A stretch of 44,300 nt of DNA, taken from a virus. The notes under the pieces were generated by a model. That model worked only from the letters and a program-made list of their open reading frames with translations. It did not search any database and was not told the DNA's origin. The stretch is taken from positions 1 through 44,300 of IMG/VR virus record IMGVR_UViG_3300021478_000058; one strand, 5' to 3'. Position 1 is the first letter of the stretch; each line of letters begins with the position of its first letter. The position numbers were made by a program, and so were the translations under genes. This document shows, piece after piece, positions 1 through 6,198 of the stretch.

Positions 1-135
1 CCGCGCTGTGCTGTGCTGTGCTGTGCTGTGCTGTGCTGTGCTATATATACTATTCTTACTGACAACAACGGAGTCTTCTCATGCCTTTCGATCTCACGCT
101 CTCTTTCGACGATTCGATCCATATCCTCTCACAGC
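1..135. repeat. Left copy of terminal direct repeat
   Basis: These 135 bases recur as the last 130 bases of the window. The only difference is that this copy has seven CTGTG units and the right copy has six. The repeat includes the start of the first small gene. It either is a true terminal redundancy or marks the overlap of a circular or circularly permuted genome that the assembler did not close, probably because of the unstable pentamer. Confidence 0.9.
6..40 (+). repeat. CTGTG pentanucleotide tandem repeat, 7 units
   Basis: Seven perfect head-to-tail CTGTG units follow CCGCG and precede CTATATATACT. The right-hand copy at 44176-44205 has six units. Single-copy versions of the same words (CGCGCTGTGCTA) occur inside other promoters of this genome, for example at 1579-1589, so the tract looks like an expansion of one normal promoter spacer. 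Confidence 0.9.
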
Positions 136-296
136 GCTTCGCGTCGCTCGATGCCGCTATCGCATGGGCTTCGGCCCTCGCGGGCTCGCCATTGGCTTTC
201 GCTCCTCGCGGCCTAGTGCTTCGCGCAGAGCATTCGCACGCTGTGTTCGCCATCTCTCGCCTCTCCGACGACGGTCGCGTTCTGCCTATTCTTTGA
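81..296 (+). CDS. Small hypothetical protein, first gene after the genome junction
   Basis: A 71-residue protein of unknown function and I recognise no family. GGAG lies seven bases before the ATG. It is rich in Ala, Ser and Leu with scattered charged residues, and has no obvious signal peptide or membrane segment. It sits directly behind the promoter that is interrupted by the CTGTG repeat, so its expression may vary with repeat number. It ends just before a strong hairpin, and its last codons overlap the end of the convergent gene at 286-585. Its first 55 bases are present again at the right end of the window. Confidence 0.7.
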   Translation: MPFDLTLSFDDSIHILSQRFASLDAAIAWASALAGSPLAFAPRGLVLRAEHSHAVFAISRLSDDGRVLPIL

Positions 297-585
297 TCAT
301 CGTCGCCCCCGGCTGCGTTTCTGCGCCGGGGGCGTCTATCTCATTTCCCAGTGCCTCGTCCAGCACACTCCCGAATACTGCCGCGATGGGCTCTTCTACT
401 TCATCCGTTCCCAGCCCAAACACGAACTTGCCTTCTGCTAGTTCATCCCATCTTGCATCGTGGATTCCGTCTACCATACCTTCCACATACGTTTGGGCAT
501 CTTCCAGACTGCTGAAGGTGAGAACCGCATATGGAACCGTGACTGGTGTCGTCTGAGCTAGAACTACCACAGTGAATATGTCCAT
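286..585 (-). CDS. Hypothetical protein, last gene of short leftward unit
   Basis: A 99-residue acidic protein with no recognised family. GGAGGGATAAG lies directly upstream of the ATG and the gene starts one base after the stop of its upstream neighbour, so the two are probably co-translated. The N-terminus begins with a short hydrophobic stretch followed by a predicted alpha/beta segment containing FSSLEDAQTYVEGM, which resembles small phage proteins with a beta-alpha-beta fold, but this is only an impression. The C-terminal codons contain the hairpin at 304-334 and overlap 11 bases of the convergent gene. Confidence 0.65.
   Translation of the reverse strand: MDIFTVVVLAQTTPVTVPYAVLTFSSLEDAQTYVEGMVDGIHDARWDELAEGKFVFGLGTDEVEEPIAAVFGSVLDEALGNEIDAPGAETQPGATMIKE
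304..334 (+). terminator. Probable intrinsic terminator, possibly bidirectional
   Basis: A perfect 10-base-pair stem, CGCCCCCGGC (304-313) with GCCGGGGGCG (325-334) and an 11-base loop, is followed by TCTATCTCATTT. It lies just after the rightward gene ending at 296 and inside the last codons of the leftward gene 286-585. It is well placed to stop rightward transcription. The leftward side has no T run. Confidence 0.6.
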
Positions 586-586
586 C

Positions 587-772
587 TTATCCCTCCATTT
601 CTATGTGCACGTCGAACCCAGCTTGCTTTAGCAGTTCCACCACTTCGTCTTCGTCCCTTGCCCCGTTTATGGCTCGTTTGGCTTTGGTCATCAATTCCGC
701 CTCATTCTTCCAGCCGCACGACATCCAAGTTACGCCACCGTCTTCGAATTTGAGAAAGATTACCGGTTCCAT
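587..772 (-). CDS. Small hypothetical acidic protein
   Basis: A 61-residue protein of unknown function. I chose the ATG at 772 because AGGGGA lies nine bases before it and because the promoter at 810-838 would start transcription near 803, which excludes the longer upstream reading. The sequence has a beta-like start (VIFLKFEDGGVTWMSCGW) and then two acidic helices. It is followed after one base by the gene at 286-585. Confidence 0.65.
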   Translation of the reverse strand: MEPVIFLKFEDGGVTWMSCGWKNEAELMTKAKRAINGARDEDEVVELLKQAGFDVHIEMEG

Positions 773-809
773 ATCTTTGATTCCCCTATTTGGCCTGATT
801 GCCGCGCCA

Positions 810-838
810 ATTGTAACACAACGGCGCGGCATTGTCAA
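810..838 (-). promoter_or_regulatory. Leftward sigma-70 promoter with flanking palindrome
   Basis: Reading leftward, TTGACA (838-833) is followed by 17 bases and TACAAT (815-810), preceded by TGT. An inverted repeat, GCCGCGCC (801-808) with GGCGCGGC (823-830), brackets the -10. A repressor or a hairpin could act there. The promoter serves the genes at 587-772 and 286-585 and overlaps the end of the gene at 839-1453. Confidence 0.75.
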
Positions 839-1453
839 TTACGCTTTGCTCTTGAACTTCTCTACGAAGTCGACCGGAACCACTAATTCGGTGCCATCTG
901 GCCACACCAATCGGCCAGAATCCGCCACCTTTCTTTGCAGCGCGACCCGTCCAGTCATTCTGAACCTTCCCTCCCAGCCCTTCGTCCTATTGACCCACCG
1001 CGAATGGTCCACACCGTTCGCATCCAGAACATCCGTGAACGCACCGATGTCGATCTTGCCCTTATCACTCAAACAATAAGTGGCCAGCATTTGGCTGAGC
1101 CAATCCCAATTCGACCTGCGCGCGGCTTTGCCCTTGGCACCGAGCGCCTTGGCGTTCTCGATGTACTTATCTTTGTATTTTGGCTTCACGATGGAATTGA
1201 CTACTTTCTCTTCCGGCTCTTCGTCACCTTCCATCGGGGCGACGTCGCCTTCCATATCCGACTCGTGGTCGGCGACTGATTCCGCATGTGCGGCCATCAG
1301 TTCTTCCGGTGCCATTTGGCTTTCCTCAGCTTGTTGTTCCTCATATGCCAACTCATCTTCCACTGGCGCTGGTGTGAACTCCACCACTTTCTGATCTTCT
1401 ACTGCTTTTGCTTTCTTGCTGCGCTTGAACTTGGTCGTTACGTTCTGCTTCAT
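839..1453 (-). CDS. Member A of the four-copy RMTGR paralogue family
   Basis: A 204-residue protein. The ATG at 1453 is preceded by GGGAG at seven bases and by a promoter at 1501-1529. The first ~90 residues are a basic start followed by a low-complexity acidic Glu/Ala/Pro-rich arm. The last ~110 residues form the conserved domain: a VKPKYKDKY start, WDWLSQ, DANGVDHSRW, then GWEGRFRMTGR, and a C-terminal WPDGTELVVP. The same domain occurs in the proteins at 5159-5698, 10067-10507 and 42984-43466, the last being clearly closest. I do not recognise a named family. The basic RMTGR helix suggests nucleic-acid binding (inference). Confidence 0.8.
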   Translation of the reverse strand: MKQNVTTKFKRSKKAKAVEDQKVVEFTPAPVEDELAYEEQQAEESQMAPEELMAAHAESVADHESDMEGDVAPMEGDEEPEEKVVNSIVKPKYKDKYIENAKALGAKGKAARRSNWDWLSQMLATYCLSDKGKIDIGAFTDVLDANGVDHSRWVNRTKGWEGRFRMTGRVALQRKVADSGRLVWPDGTELVVPVDFVEKFKSKA

Positions 1454-1500
1454 GTTGTGCTCCCGAAAAACCGGTGGCCTTGATCGACCACCGTACACTA

Positions 1501-1529
1501 ATTAAAGCACACTAACGTAGCTCTGTCAA
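1501..1529 (-). promoter_or_regulatory. Leftward sigma-70 promoter of paralogue A
   Basis: Reading leftward, TTGACA (1529-1524), 17 bases, then TTTAAT (1506-1501) with TGC directly before it. It is divergent from the rightward promoter at 1565-1593, and only 35 bases separate the two -35 elements. Confidence 0.8.
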
Positions 1530-1564
1530 GTATGCTTTCACTAAGCAGAATGGCGAAGCCGTAC

Positions 1565-1593
1565 TTGACAAGCAAGCCGCGCTGTGCTACACT
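1565..1593 (+). promoter_or_regulatory. Rightward sigma-70 promoter of the early arm
   Basis: TTGACA (1565-1570), a 17-base spacer ending CGCGCTGTGC, then TACACT (1588-1593). The spacer end is the single-copy form of the CTGTG words that are expanded at the genome junction. It drives the small genes from 1622 onward. Confidence 0.85.
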
Positions 1594-1621
1594 ACGCAGA
1601 CTACGCACACAGGGGAACACA

Positions 1622-1774
1622 ATGGCACGAAGTGAATGGGTAATGGTAATTATTGGCTTTCTGTTGTACAGCGGTGCGATTTACATCTCGCCGCACTTCA
1701 TCATCAGGGGCATATTCCTTTGGGCTTTGTTCGTCCTGATCATCGGCACACTTGAAACCTTAATGGGAGGCTGA
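1622..1774 (+). CDS. Small two-helix membrane protein
   Basis: A 50-residue protein whose ATG follows AGGGGA by five to six bases. Two hydrophobic stretches (about residues 7-23 and 27-46) separated by a short loop indicate two membrane spans. It is the first gene behind the strong early promoter at 1565-1593, so it is probably made at once after infection. Function is unknown. Its early position argues against a holin, and superinfection exclusion or host membrane takeover are possible roles (inference). Confidence 0.75.
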   Translation: MARSEWVMVIIGFLLYSGAIYISPHFIIRGIFLWALFVLIIGTLETLMGG

Positions 1775-1776
1775 AC

Positions 1777-1995
1777 TTGGGGTATGCACTTATGTATGGG
1801 CGATGCATCAACTGCAAAAAAGTATTCACTTTTAATCCGCTGCGCGTTCCATCGATTCGCATCAGGAACCAGCGCGAACCGGTGTGTTCGCCGTGTATGG
1901 TAAAGGTGAACACACACCGCAAGAACAATGGGCAAAAACCGTTCCACATCCATCCTGACGCGTACGACGTCATAGATGAAAGCGAATTCGGTTAG
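1777..1995 (+). CDS. Small zinc-ribbon-like protein
   Basis: A 72-residue protein. The likely start is TTG at 1777, because GGGAGG lies six bases upstream and overlaps the end of the previous gene. The alternative ATG at 1792 has no such site. Two Cys-x-x-Cys pairs (CINC near residue 10 and CSPC near residue 37) could bind one zinc ion. The rest is basic and His-rich. No named family recognised. Confidence 0.7.
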   Translation: MGYALMYGRCINCKKVFTFNPLRVPSIRIRNQREPVCSPCMVKVNTHRKNNGQKPFHIHPDAYDVIDESEFG

Positions 1996-1996
1996 G

Positions 1997-2072
1997 TAGG
2001 CCAATTTCCTGCTCCGTTATTGGCCTATCGGCCCCGGCGACGATGTTCAGTCCAGCGTCCTCGTCGTCGGGG
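1997..2072 (+). promoter_or_regulatory. Two consecutive inverted repeats in a leader
   Basis: TAGGCCAAT (1997-2005) pairs perfectly with ATTGGCCTA (2019-2027). It is followed by CCCCGGCGACGA (2032-2043), which pairs with TCGTCGTCGGGG (2061-2072) with one G-U pair. Both lie between two genes and just upstream of the ribosome site for 2093. They could be a weak terminator, an operator, or a structured leader. No T run follows. Confidence 0.45.
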
Positions 2073-2092
2073 TTCCAATTCAAAGGAATCCG

Positions 2093-2455
2093 ATGACTAA
2101 AGCCGCAGCCGGTGAAGTGCTGGCAGACCGCATCGCGGCCTATCTTGACGACGCGCCTCATGACGGAGGCCATTCTGACGCTGCTGGGGCAAATAGCTGG
2201 GAATTGCTGCAAGAGGCAATGGATGATCTGCGCCTCGCCGCGCAGTTCGCCGCTGAAGTGAGCAGGGAGGAGATCGCGCAGATCATCGACCCGGATGCTT
2301 TTGAAGATACAACGCTTCAGGACGATCTGACGCCAACCGAACGCATGCATTACAGCCAACAACGCTCGCGTGATAAAATGGTGGCGCTCGGAAAAGCTGA
2401 TGTCATCCTCTCCCGTCTTTCAATCGGCCGCGCCATAGAGGTATTGACCCGATGA
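2093..2455 (+). CDS. Hypothetical protein
   Basis: A 120-residue, mostly helical, Ala- and Asp-rich acidic protein of unknown function. AAGGAA lies six bases before the ATG. It overlaps the next gene by the four bases ATGA, which suggests translational coupling. No conserved motif was recognised. Confidence 0.75.
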   Translation: MTKAAAGEVLADRIAAYLDDAPHDGGHSDAAGANSWELLQEAMDDLRLAAQFAAEVSREEIAQIIDPDAFEDTTLQDDLTPTERMHYSQQRSRDKMVALGKADVILSRLSIGRAIEVLTR

Positions 2456-2655
2456 CCAAGATTGCTGACGACTTCGCCGCCATCCAGCAGCGGCTAGCTG
2501 AACTGGAAGGCAAGCTACCGGCGTCGAAGACCGCCAAGAAGCTGAGCACGGTGCGCTGTCTGCGCTGCAACGATACCAGGATGATTAGCAATTATCTGGG
2601 TCAGACGCAAAAATGTCCGTATTGCCCCAGCGACGAGGAAGAAGTGGACTTCTAA
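2452..2655 (+). CDS. Small coiled-coil zinc-ribbon protein
   Basis: A 67-residue protein starting inside the stop of the previous gene (ATGA). The N-terminal half is a short amphipathic helix (FAAIQQRLAELEGKL). The C-terminal half has CLRC and CPYC pairs 18 residues apart, typical of a DnaJ-type or rubredoxin-like zinc ribbon, and an acidic tail. It is probably an accessory protein-binding or nucleic-acid-binding protein, but its role is unknown. Confidence 0.75.
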   Translation: MTKIADDFAAIQQRLAELEGKLPASKTAKKLSTVRCLRCNDTRMISNYLGQTQKCPYCPSDEEEVDF

Positions 2656-2736
2656 ATGAGTGGCTAACACCGCAACAATGCTCGGAGGAAGCCATACGAG
2701 AGTATAACTGATTGAAGCTAAACTAAAGGAGTTCAA

Positions 2737-3018
2737 ATGGCACCGAAGCGAGAAGCATTTAGAATAAAGACCAAATGCTGGAATTGTGGTCGTGAAAATG
2801 ATGGACAGTTATCAGCAATTGACGAGCACGGACCGCCGAAGAATGAAGACATATCGTTCTGCTTCTATTGTGGCAAATTCGCTATATTTGACTACAGCTT
2901 CGAAGATAACGTCCGTAAGCCAACCCCCGCTGAAAATTTCGAACTCAAACACAACAAATTCTTTAAAAATTTGTATGCTGGTTGGTACATATGGAATCAA
3001 AAATACGGGAAACAATAA
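2737..3018 (+). CDS. Small zinc-ribbon protein
   Basis: A 93-residue protein with a strong AAAGGAG site before the ATG. It carries CWNC (near residue 14) and CFYC (near residue 42), which could hold zinc, followed by an aromatic, Lys-rich C-terminal half. It is the third Cys-x-x-Cys protein in 1.3 kb. No family recognised. Confidence 0.75.
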   Translation: MAPKREAFRIKTKCWNCGRENDGQLSAIDEHGPPKNEDISFCFYCGKFAIFDYSFEDNVRKPTPAENFELKHNKFFKNLYAGWYIWNQKYGKQ

Positions 3019-3019
3019 G

Positions 3020-3265
3020 ATGATTTATAGAATCCCAGCCAAAGTGAAATCTCTAGAGCAGAAATCGCGTGCAGTAAGTGCACACAAACACCCCACCATA
3101 GAGCACGAAGTTGTGTGGGTAAGGGAAACAATTGGGTGGTTCGTTACGTTTGAGCGATCGCACGAATCACTATTCGTCGGGACCGAAGAACCAACCGACT
3201 TGAAGGTAGGCACTGAGGTGGACATAATTATAGTCCCCGAGGGTACAGTAGTAAACATGGATTGA
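3020..3265 (+). CDS. Small beta-rich hypothetical protein
   Basis: An 81-residue protein starting two bases after the previous stop. CGGGAA precedes the ATG. It has alternating hydrophobic beta-like segments (VVWVRETIGWFVTF and TEVDIIIVPEGTVV) and may be a small barrel. The gene's last codons overlap the -35 of the promoter at 3262-3290. Confidence 0.7.
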   Translation: MIYRIPAKVKSLEQKSRAVSAHKHPTIEHEVVWVRETIGWFVTFERSHESLFVGTEEPTDLKVGTEVDIIIVPEGTVVNMD

Positions 3266-3290
3266 CAGCCGCGTACGGCTATGTTTTAAT
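3262..3290 (+). promoter_or_regulatory. Rightward sigma-70 promoter
   Basis: TTGACA (3262-3267), 17 bases, TTTAAT (3285-3290) preceded by TGT. The spacer holds a small inverted repeat, AGCCG (3267-3271) with CGGCT (3276-3280), which could be an operator. It drives the genes at 3325-5071. Confidence 0.75.
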
Positions 3291-3324
3291 GTAGATGCGG
3301 GATAGTCCGCGAACGGAGCACAAT

Positions 3325-3588
3325 ATGCCACAAGGCGAATACTCAGTCTGCCAGTTCTTTGAGGACGGCACTTACGAATACACGCGGCGTTACGTCGACA
3401 TTCAAGAAGCCACCGACGCGTTTACCCATTACACCAACAACGTGGCGTGTCGAATGGGCATCACCAAGCGCGTAATCATCACGGACGGTGGTGATTGCAC
3501 CGTCGCGGAATGGCAGCACGGCAAGGGGCTGATTTGGCCCAATAAGAGCGGTGAAGAACCTAAGGAGCAGGCAAGTGGAACTAAGTGA
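3325..3588 (+). CDS. Hypothetical protein
   Basis: An 87-residue protein. The ATG at 3325 is chosen because GGAG lies seven bases before it and because transcription from the promoter at 3262-3290 should start near 3297, which excludes or leaves no room for the earlier start. It is rich in aromatic and acidic residues (CQFFEDGTYEYTRRYVD), and an alpha/beta fold is likely. No family recognised. Confidence 0.75.
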   Translation: MPQGEYSVCQFFEDGTYEYTRRYVDIQEATDAFTHYTNNVACRMGITKRVIITDGGDCTVAEWQHGKGLIWPNKSGEEPKEQASGTK

Positions 3589-3700
3589 AAATGAACTGAG
3601 CCGGCTGTGGGAACTGTACGGCCAAATGCAGCAAGTAATAGGCGAACAAGAAGCAATACAGGAGGAAGCTAGCGAACAGGAGGAACAGGATGCCGATTAA
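3575..3700 (+). CDS. Very small Glu/Gln-rich helical protein
   Basis: A 41-residue reading frame starting with GTG at 3575. AAGGAG lies seven bases upstream. It overlaps the end of the previous gene by 14 bases and the start of the next by 11. The sequence is one long acidic helix (LSRLWELYGQMQQ followed by a Glu/Gln-rich tail), compatible with a coiled coil. The good ribosome site and overlapping layout support it, but it could be non-coding. Confidence 0.55.
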   Translation: MELSENELSRLWELYGQMQQVIGEQEAIQEEASEQEEQDAD

Positions 3701-4073
3701 GAAAATCCACGTTGGATTCGATATCGACGCTGACGTCTTCATGAAGATGCTGCAACACGCGAGCAGCGGCATGAAGATAGAGGTGTTCGGGGACACCCCC
3801 AAATTAGCTAAGCGCGACCAGCCCAAATTGCTGGCCGCTCCGAGCGAACGGGGAGGGGCGCGGAAGTTGATGCTAGCGTTCCTACTGGCGCACAAGGAAC
3901 GCGGCGTCAAACCAACTGAATTGCGCGAGGTATGTGTCGCGGCGGGTTACGCCCCCGCGACACACTCGCCAATACTGACCGCGCTGCAAATCGCGGGAAT
4001 GATTAAGAAGCTTAAGGATGGAACTTATCAAGCAACACCAAAGGCAGTGAGCAATGGCGAAGAGCGGAGCTAA
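3690..4073 (+). CDS. Putative winged-helix DNA-binding protein
   Basis: A 127-residue protein with GGAGG before the ATG. The C-terminal two thirds (ARKLMLAFLLAHKERGVKP, then a helix-turn-helix-like AAGYAPATHSPILTALQIAGM, then a wing-like KDGTYQAT) read like a small winged-helix domain. It is followed, with a 20-base overlap, by an XRE-like protein. Its promoter carries a palindrome, so autoregulation is possible (inference). Confidence 0.6.
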   Translation: MPIKKIHVGFDIDADVFMKMLQHASSGMKIEVFGDTPKLAKRDQPKLLAAPSERGGARKLMLAFLLAHKERGVKPTELREVCVAAGYAPATHSPILTALQIAGMIKKLKDGTYQATPKAVSNGEERS

Positions 4074-4353
4074 AAGCGGAGTATTGAAGTTATACTCGTC
4101 GTACAACTTCGTAGACAAGGACCCTATTATTGACAAGGTGCGAACACTCGTAAACCGGGAGGGCAAGTCCTACCGCGAAATCAGTGAAGCTTCTGGCGTC
4201 ACCACGTCAACTATGTACAACTGGTTTGACGGTAAGACTCGAAGGCCGCAATACGCAACGGTTATGGCGGTCGTCCACGCTTTGGGTTATCGCAGTGTAT
4301 TTGTAAAACGAGGGGCAAAAACAAGCAGGTTGACGTCGACAAAAGGAGGATAA
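4054..4353 (+). CDS. XRE-like helix-turn-helix regulator
   Basis: A 99-residue protein. Residues ~25-80 form a classical phage-repressor helix-turn-helix: VRTLVNREGKSYREISEASG, then VTTSTMYNWFDGKTRRP, then YATVMAVVHALG. It overlaps the preceding gene and is followed after one base by another helix-turn-helix protein. Candidate targets are the palindromic promoters nearby, such as the one at 5091-5120 (inference). The family assignment from the helix pattern is fairly safe. The regulatory role is inferred. Confidence 0.8.
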   Translation: MAKSGAKSGVLKLYSSYNFVDKDPIIDKVRTLVNREGKSYREISEASGVTTSTMYNWFDGKTRRPQYATVMAVVHALGYRSVFVKRGAKTSRLTSTKGG

Positions 4354-4354
4354 A

Positions 4355-5071
4355 ATGACAATCAATGAATTGCTCAAGACCATAGAACCGGAGGACCGAC
4401 AGGTCCTCCTTACTATGCTTGCCATGGAAGGATTCACGGTGGAAGACGAATCCGACGAGGCAATCCAACGCATGCTTCTAATCCCAAATAAGACACAGGA
4501 GGAGGGCAACGCCCTCCTCACTTTAATCAACGTCAGTAACAATATGGGCAAGTTCGCGTCCAAGCTGTCATTCACCCAGCGCTGCGAAATTCTTGCGTTA
4601 CACCGCCGAGGCTGCACGCGCGAACTACTATCTAAGTTGTATAAAGTAGATCGACGAACCATTACGCACATTTATAACGGTCAATCGCCGCACTATAGGA
4701 ACGTGCGGGAAGAAGAATTACGCCTAGGCCGTAATAATTTTATTGACAATTATTTGACCCTCGACGTACAGAACGCGGCGTTCGCGTATTTTGGCGAGAA
4801 GCGCGACGAGCCTCATGTCAACAATAAGGCAGCCAATAAACGACAAGGCGTGCATAACATGCAGAATGATATGTGTGATTACGCACACCGCGTCATAATC
4901 GGCTGGGTAGAACCAGGCATACAGGAAGATATAACTGTCGCCGGGTGGTATTACAAAGACCTTGATAGCGAATGGCCAGATTCTTGGTTCCACTGCGGGC
5001 CAGAATCACTTAGAACTAGCCAAGCGTGTTGGGCTGCGGCGCAAGAGGACATTTCTGATAAGATTTCTTGA
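4355..5071 (+). CDS. Helix-turn-helix protein with two internal hairpins in its mRNA
   Basis: A 238-residue protein preceded by AAAAGGAGG. Residues ~70-112 (FTQRCEILALHRRGCTRELL, then YKVDRRTITHIYNG) form a resolvase/transposase-type helix-turn-helix. The C-terminal ~80 residues (GWVEPGIQEDITVAGWYYKD) are unknown. The first 55 codons contain two perfect hairpins (4390-4409 and 4499-4519) that encode two similar peptides, EDRQVLLT and EEGNALLT. They may slow or attenuate expression. Probably a transcription regulator acting with its two neighbours. Confidence 0.7.
   Translation: MTINELLKTIEPEDRQVLLTMLAMEGFTVEDESDEAIQRMLLIPNKTQEEGNALLTLINVSNNMGKFASKLSFTQRCEILALHRRGCTRELLSKLYKVDRRTITHIYNGQSPHYRNVREEELRLGRNNFIDNYLTLDVQNAAFAYFGEKRDEPHVNNKAANKRQGVHNMQNDMCDYAHRVIIGWVEPGIQEDITVAGWYYKDLDSEWPDSWFHCGPESLRTSQACWAAAQEDISDKIS
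4390..4409 (+). promoter_or_regulatory. Intragenic hairpin 1
   Basis: GGAGGACC (4390-4397) pairs perfectly with GGTCCTCC (4402-4409) around a 4-base loop and is followed by TTACTATGCTT. It lies 12 codons into a regulator gene. It is either an attenuator or a by-product of codon choice. Confidence 0.45.
4499..4519 (+). promoter_or_regulatory. Intragenic hairpin 2
   Basis: GAGGAGGGC (4499-4507) pairs perfectly with GCCCTCCTC (4511-4519) around a 3-base loop and is followed by ACTTTAAT. It has the same purine-rich arm as the hairpin 109 bases upstream. Confidence 0.45.
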
Positions 5072-5090
5072 CCTGCGACCACGGGACATC

Positions 5091-5120
5091 TTGACAGACC
5101 CTACCACTACGTGGTAGACT
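5091..5120 (+). promoter_or_regulatory. Sigma-70 promoter with operator palindrome in its spacer
   Basis: TTGACA (5091-5096), 18 bases, TAGACT (5115-5120). CTACCAC (5101-5107) and GTGGTAG (5111-5117) form a perfect palindrome with a TAC centre that fills the spacer and enters the -10. A protein bound there would block RNA polymerase. It drives paralogue B at 5159. Confidence 0.8.
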
Positions 5121-5158
5121 GGTATATGGGGAGTGCAGAAATATGTGGAGAATGAACA

Positions 5159-5698
5159 ATGGAGTTCGACCGGATCAACGGGATTCCAATCGACGGAGGA
5201 ATAGCCTATAAAGAGGGAGTTATGGCAGGGGACTGCCCCTATATGGAAGAGGATGATGACTTCGCTCGGTGGAATGATGAATGGGACGCCGCAGCGGACG
5301 AACACGAAAACACAAATAATCAAGAATTCAACAAAGTGGGGTCAGTGGTAACTAATCGTTACCGTGCACTATATTCAGAGATGGGGCACCCTACTCATTG
5401 CGGGGATGACTTGGCCAACCTGCTCAACTCGATCTGCGTCAACAAGGCAGGCACCAATCTGGAGCTATTTGAGAGGATATGCGAGGCGAACGGGGTGGAC
5501 CTAGGTAAGTATAACAGAACTGCCAAAGGTTGGCAAGGTCGGTTACGCATGACCGGACGTAACCTACTGGCCAAGCGCGTAGTGGAAAACAACGGCATGG
5601 TTGTAATGCCAGAAGGGATGGGTGATTATCACCAACTGGACGAGGATTGGATAGAACGGACTCGCAACAAGTATAAACCAAGGACAAACAATGAATAA
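5159..5698 (+). CDS. Member B of the four-copy RMTGR paralogue family
   Basis: A 179-residue protein. The first ~60 residues are acidic and unlike the other copies. The rest aligns with the family: VVTNRYRALY, CEANGVDLGKY, then KGWQGRLRMTGRNLL and a C-terminal MVVMPEG. Here the WDWL motif of copies A and D is replaced by DDLANLLNSI. It stands directly behind its own palindrome-bearing promoter at 5091-5120. GGAG lies eight bases before the ATG. The next gene overlaps its end by eight bases. A nucleic-acid-binding role is inferred from the Arg-rich helix only. Confidence 0.8.
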   Translation: MEFDRINGIPIDGGIAYKEGVMAGDCPYMEEDDDFARWNDEWDAAADEHENTNNQEFNKVGSVVTNRYRALYSEMGHPTHCGDDLANLLNSICVNKAGTNLELFERICEANGVDLGKYNRTAKGWQGRLRMTGRNLLAKRVVENNGMVVMPEGMGDYHQLDEDWIERTRNKYKPRTNNE

Positions 5699-6029
5699 TC
5701 CCAAGGTAGACCAGGCTCTAAACACCATCCTCGAAATAATGAAGGAGCAGAACGCCCACCCGATGACGTGTGAAGCGATGAATACAATATTCCGCGATTA
5801 CATGCATTGGGCGAGTAAGGCACAGCGAGACCGAGAAGATACAAAGATAATTCGCCACGCGATGCTTGGTTTTGTATCTTCGATGGCAATCGACATGGCG
5901 ACGCGAATGACAAGTCGACACAAGCCTGAAGACCGAGACGTATGGCTTGGTGAGTTCGTACTTGATCTAAGGGATGAAATCCTAGTAGAATTAGCGGTAA
6001 TAGATGAGGTTCAAACAGGCAATTCATAG
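5691..6029 (+). CDS. Hypothetical helical protein
   Basis: A 112-residue, largely alpha-helical protein that starts inside the end of paralogue B (ATGAATAA overlap) and should be co-translated with it. Several Met and Arg residues, no membrane segment, and no recognised family. It ends at the GC-rich palindromic intergenic region. Confidence 0.75.
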   Translation: MNNPKVDQALNTILEIMKEQNAHPMTCEAMNTIFRDYMHWASKAQRDREDTKIIRHAMLGFVSSMAIDMATRMTSRHKPEDRDVWLGEFVLDLRDEILVELAVIDEVQTGNS

Positions 6030-6198
6030 GCTTCCAGGCGGCTGGCCCCGCGCGTGGGGCTGGCCCCTGCCCGCCGTGGGCTACGCCACGGGGCGGCGTA
6101 CGGTACGCCATGCGGCGGCTGCAGGCGGGCGGCCACATGTAGCGCCACACCGGCCAGTGCACGGCGTATAGTACGCCGCGCCACACACAGGAGAAGTG
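6030..6198. promoter_or_regulatory. GC-rich palindromic intergenic region
   Basis: This 169-base stretch holds no gene and is visibly richer in G and C than its flanks. It contains nested inverted repeats: GCCCC/GGGGC near 6045-6060, CCGTGG/CCACGG near 6074-6091, and two copies of GGCGTA-N3-TACGCC at 6095-6109 and 6163-6177, with centres 68 bases apart. The second copy overlaps a TATAGT that could be a -10, but no good -35 is present. A paired operator or an origin are the best guesses. Confidence 0.55.

Noticed and set aside
6-40. CRISPR array
   Set aside because: The units are five bases long and directly adjacent without spacers.
1454-1498. Longer N-terminus for paralogue A
   Set aside because: It would run into the promoter region and lacks a ribosome site, whereas the ATG at 1453 has GGGAG.
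4131-4159. Promoter from TTGACA near 4131
   Set aside because: No -10 at a usable distance. The match lies in coding sequence.
4743-4772. Promoter from TTGACA near 4743
   Set aside because: The -10 candidate TACAGA is poor, has no TG extension and lies in a gene.
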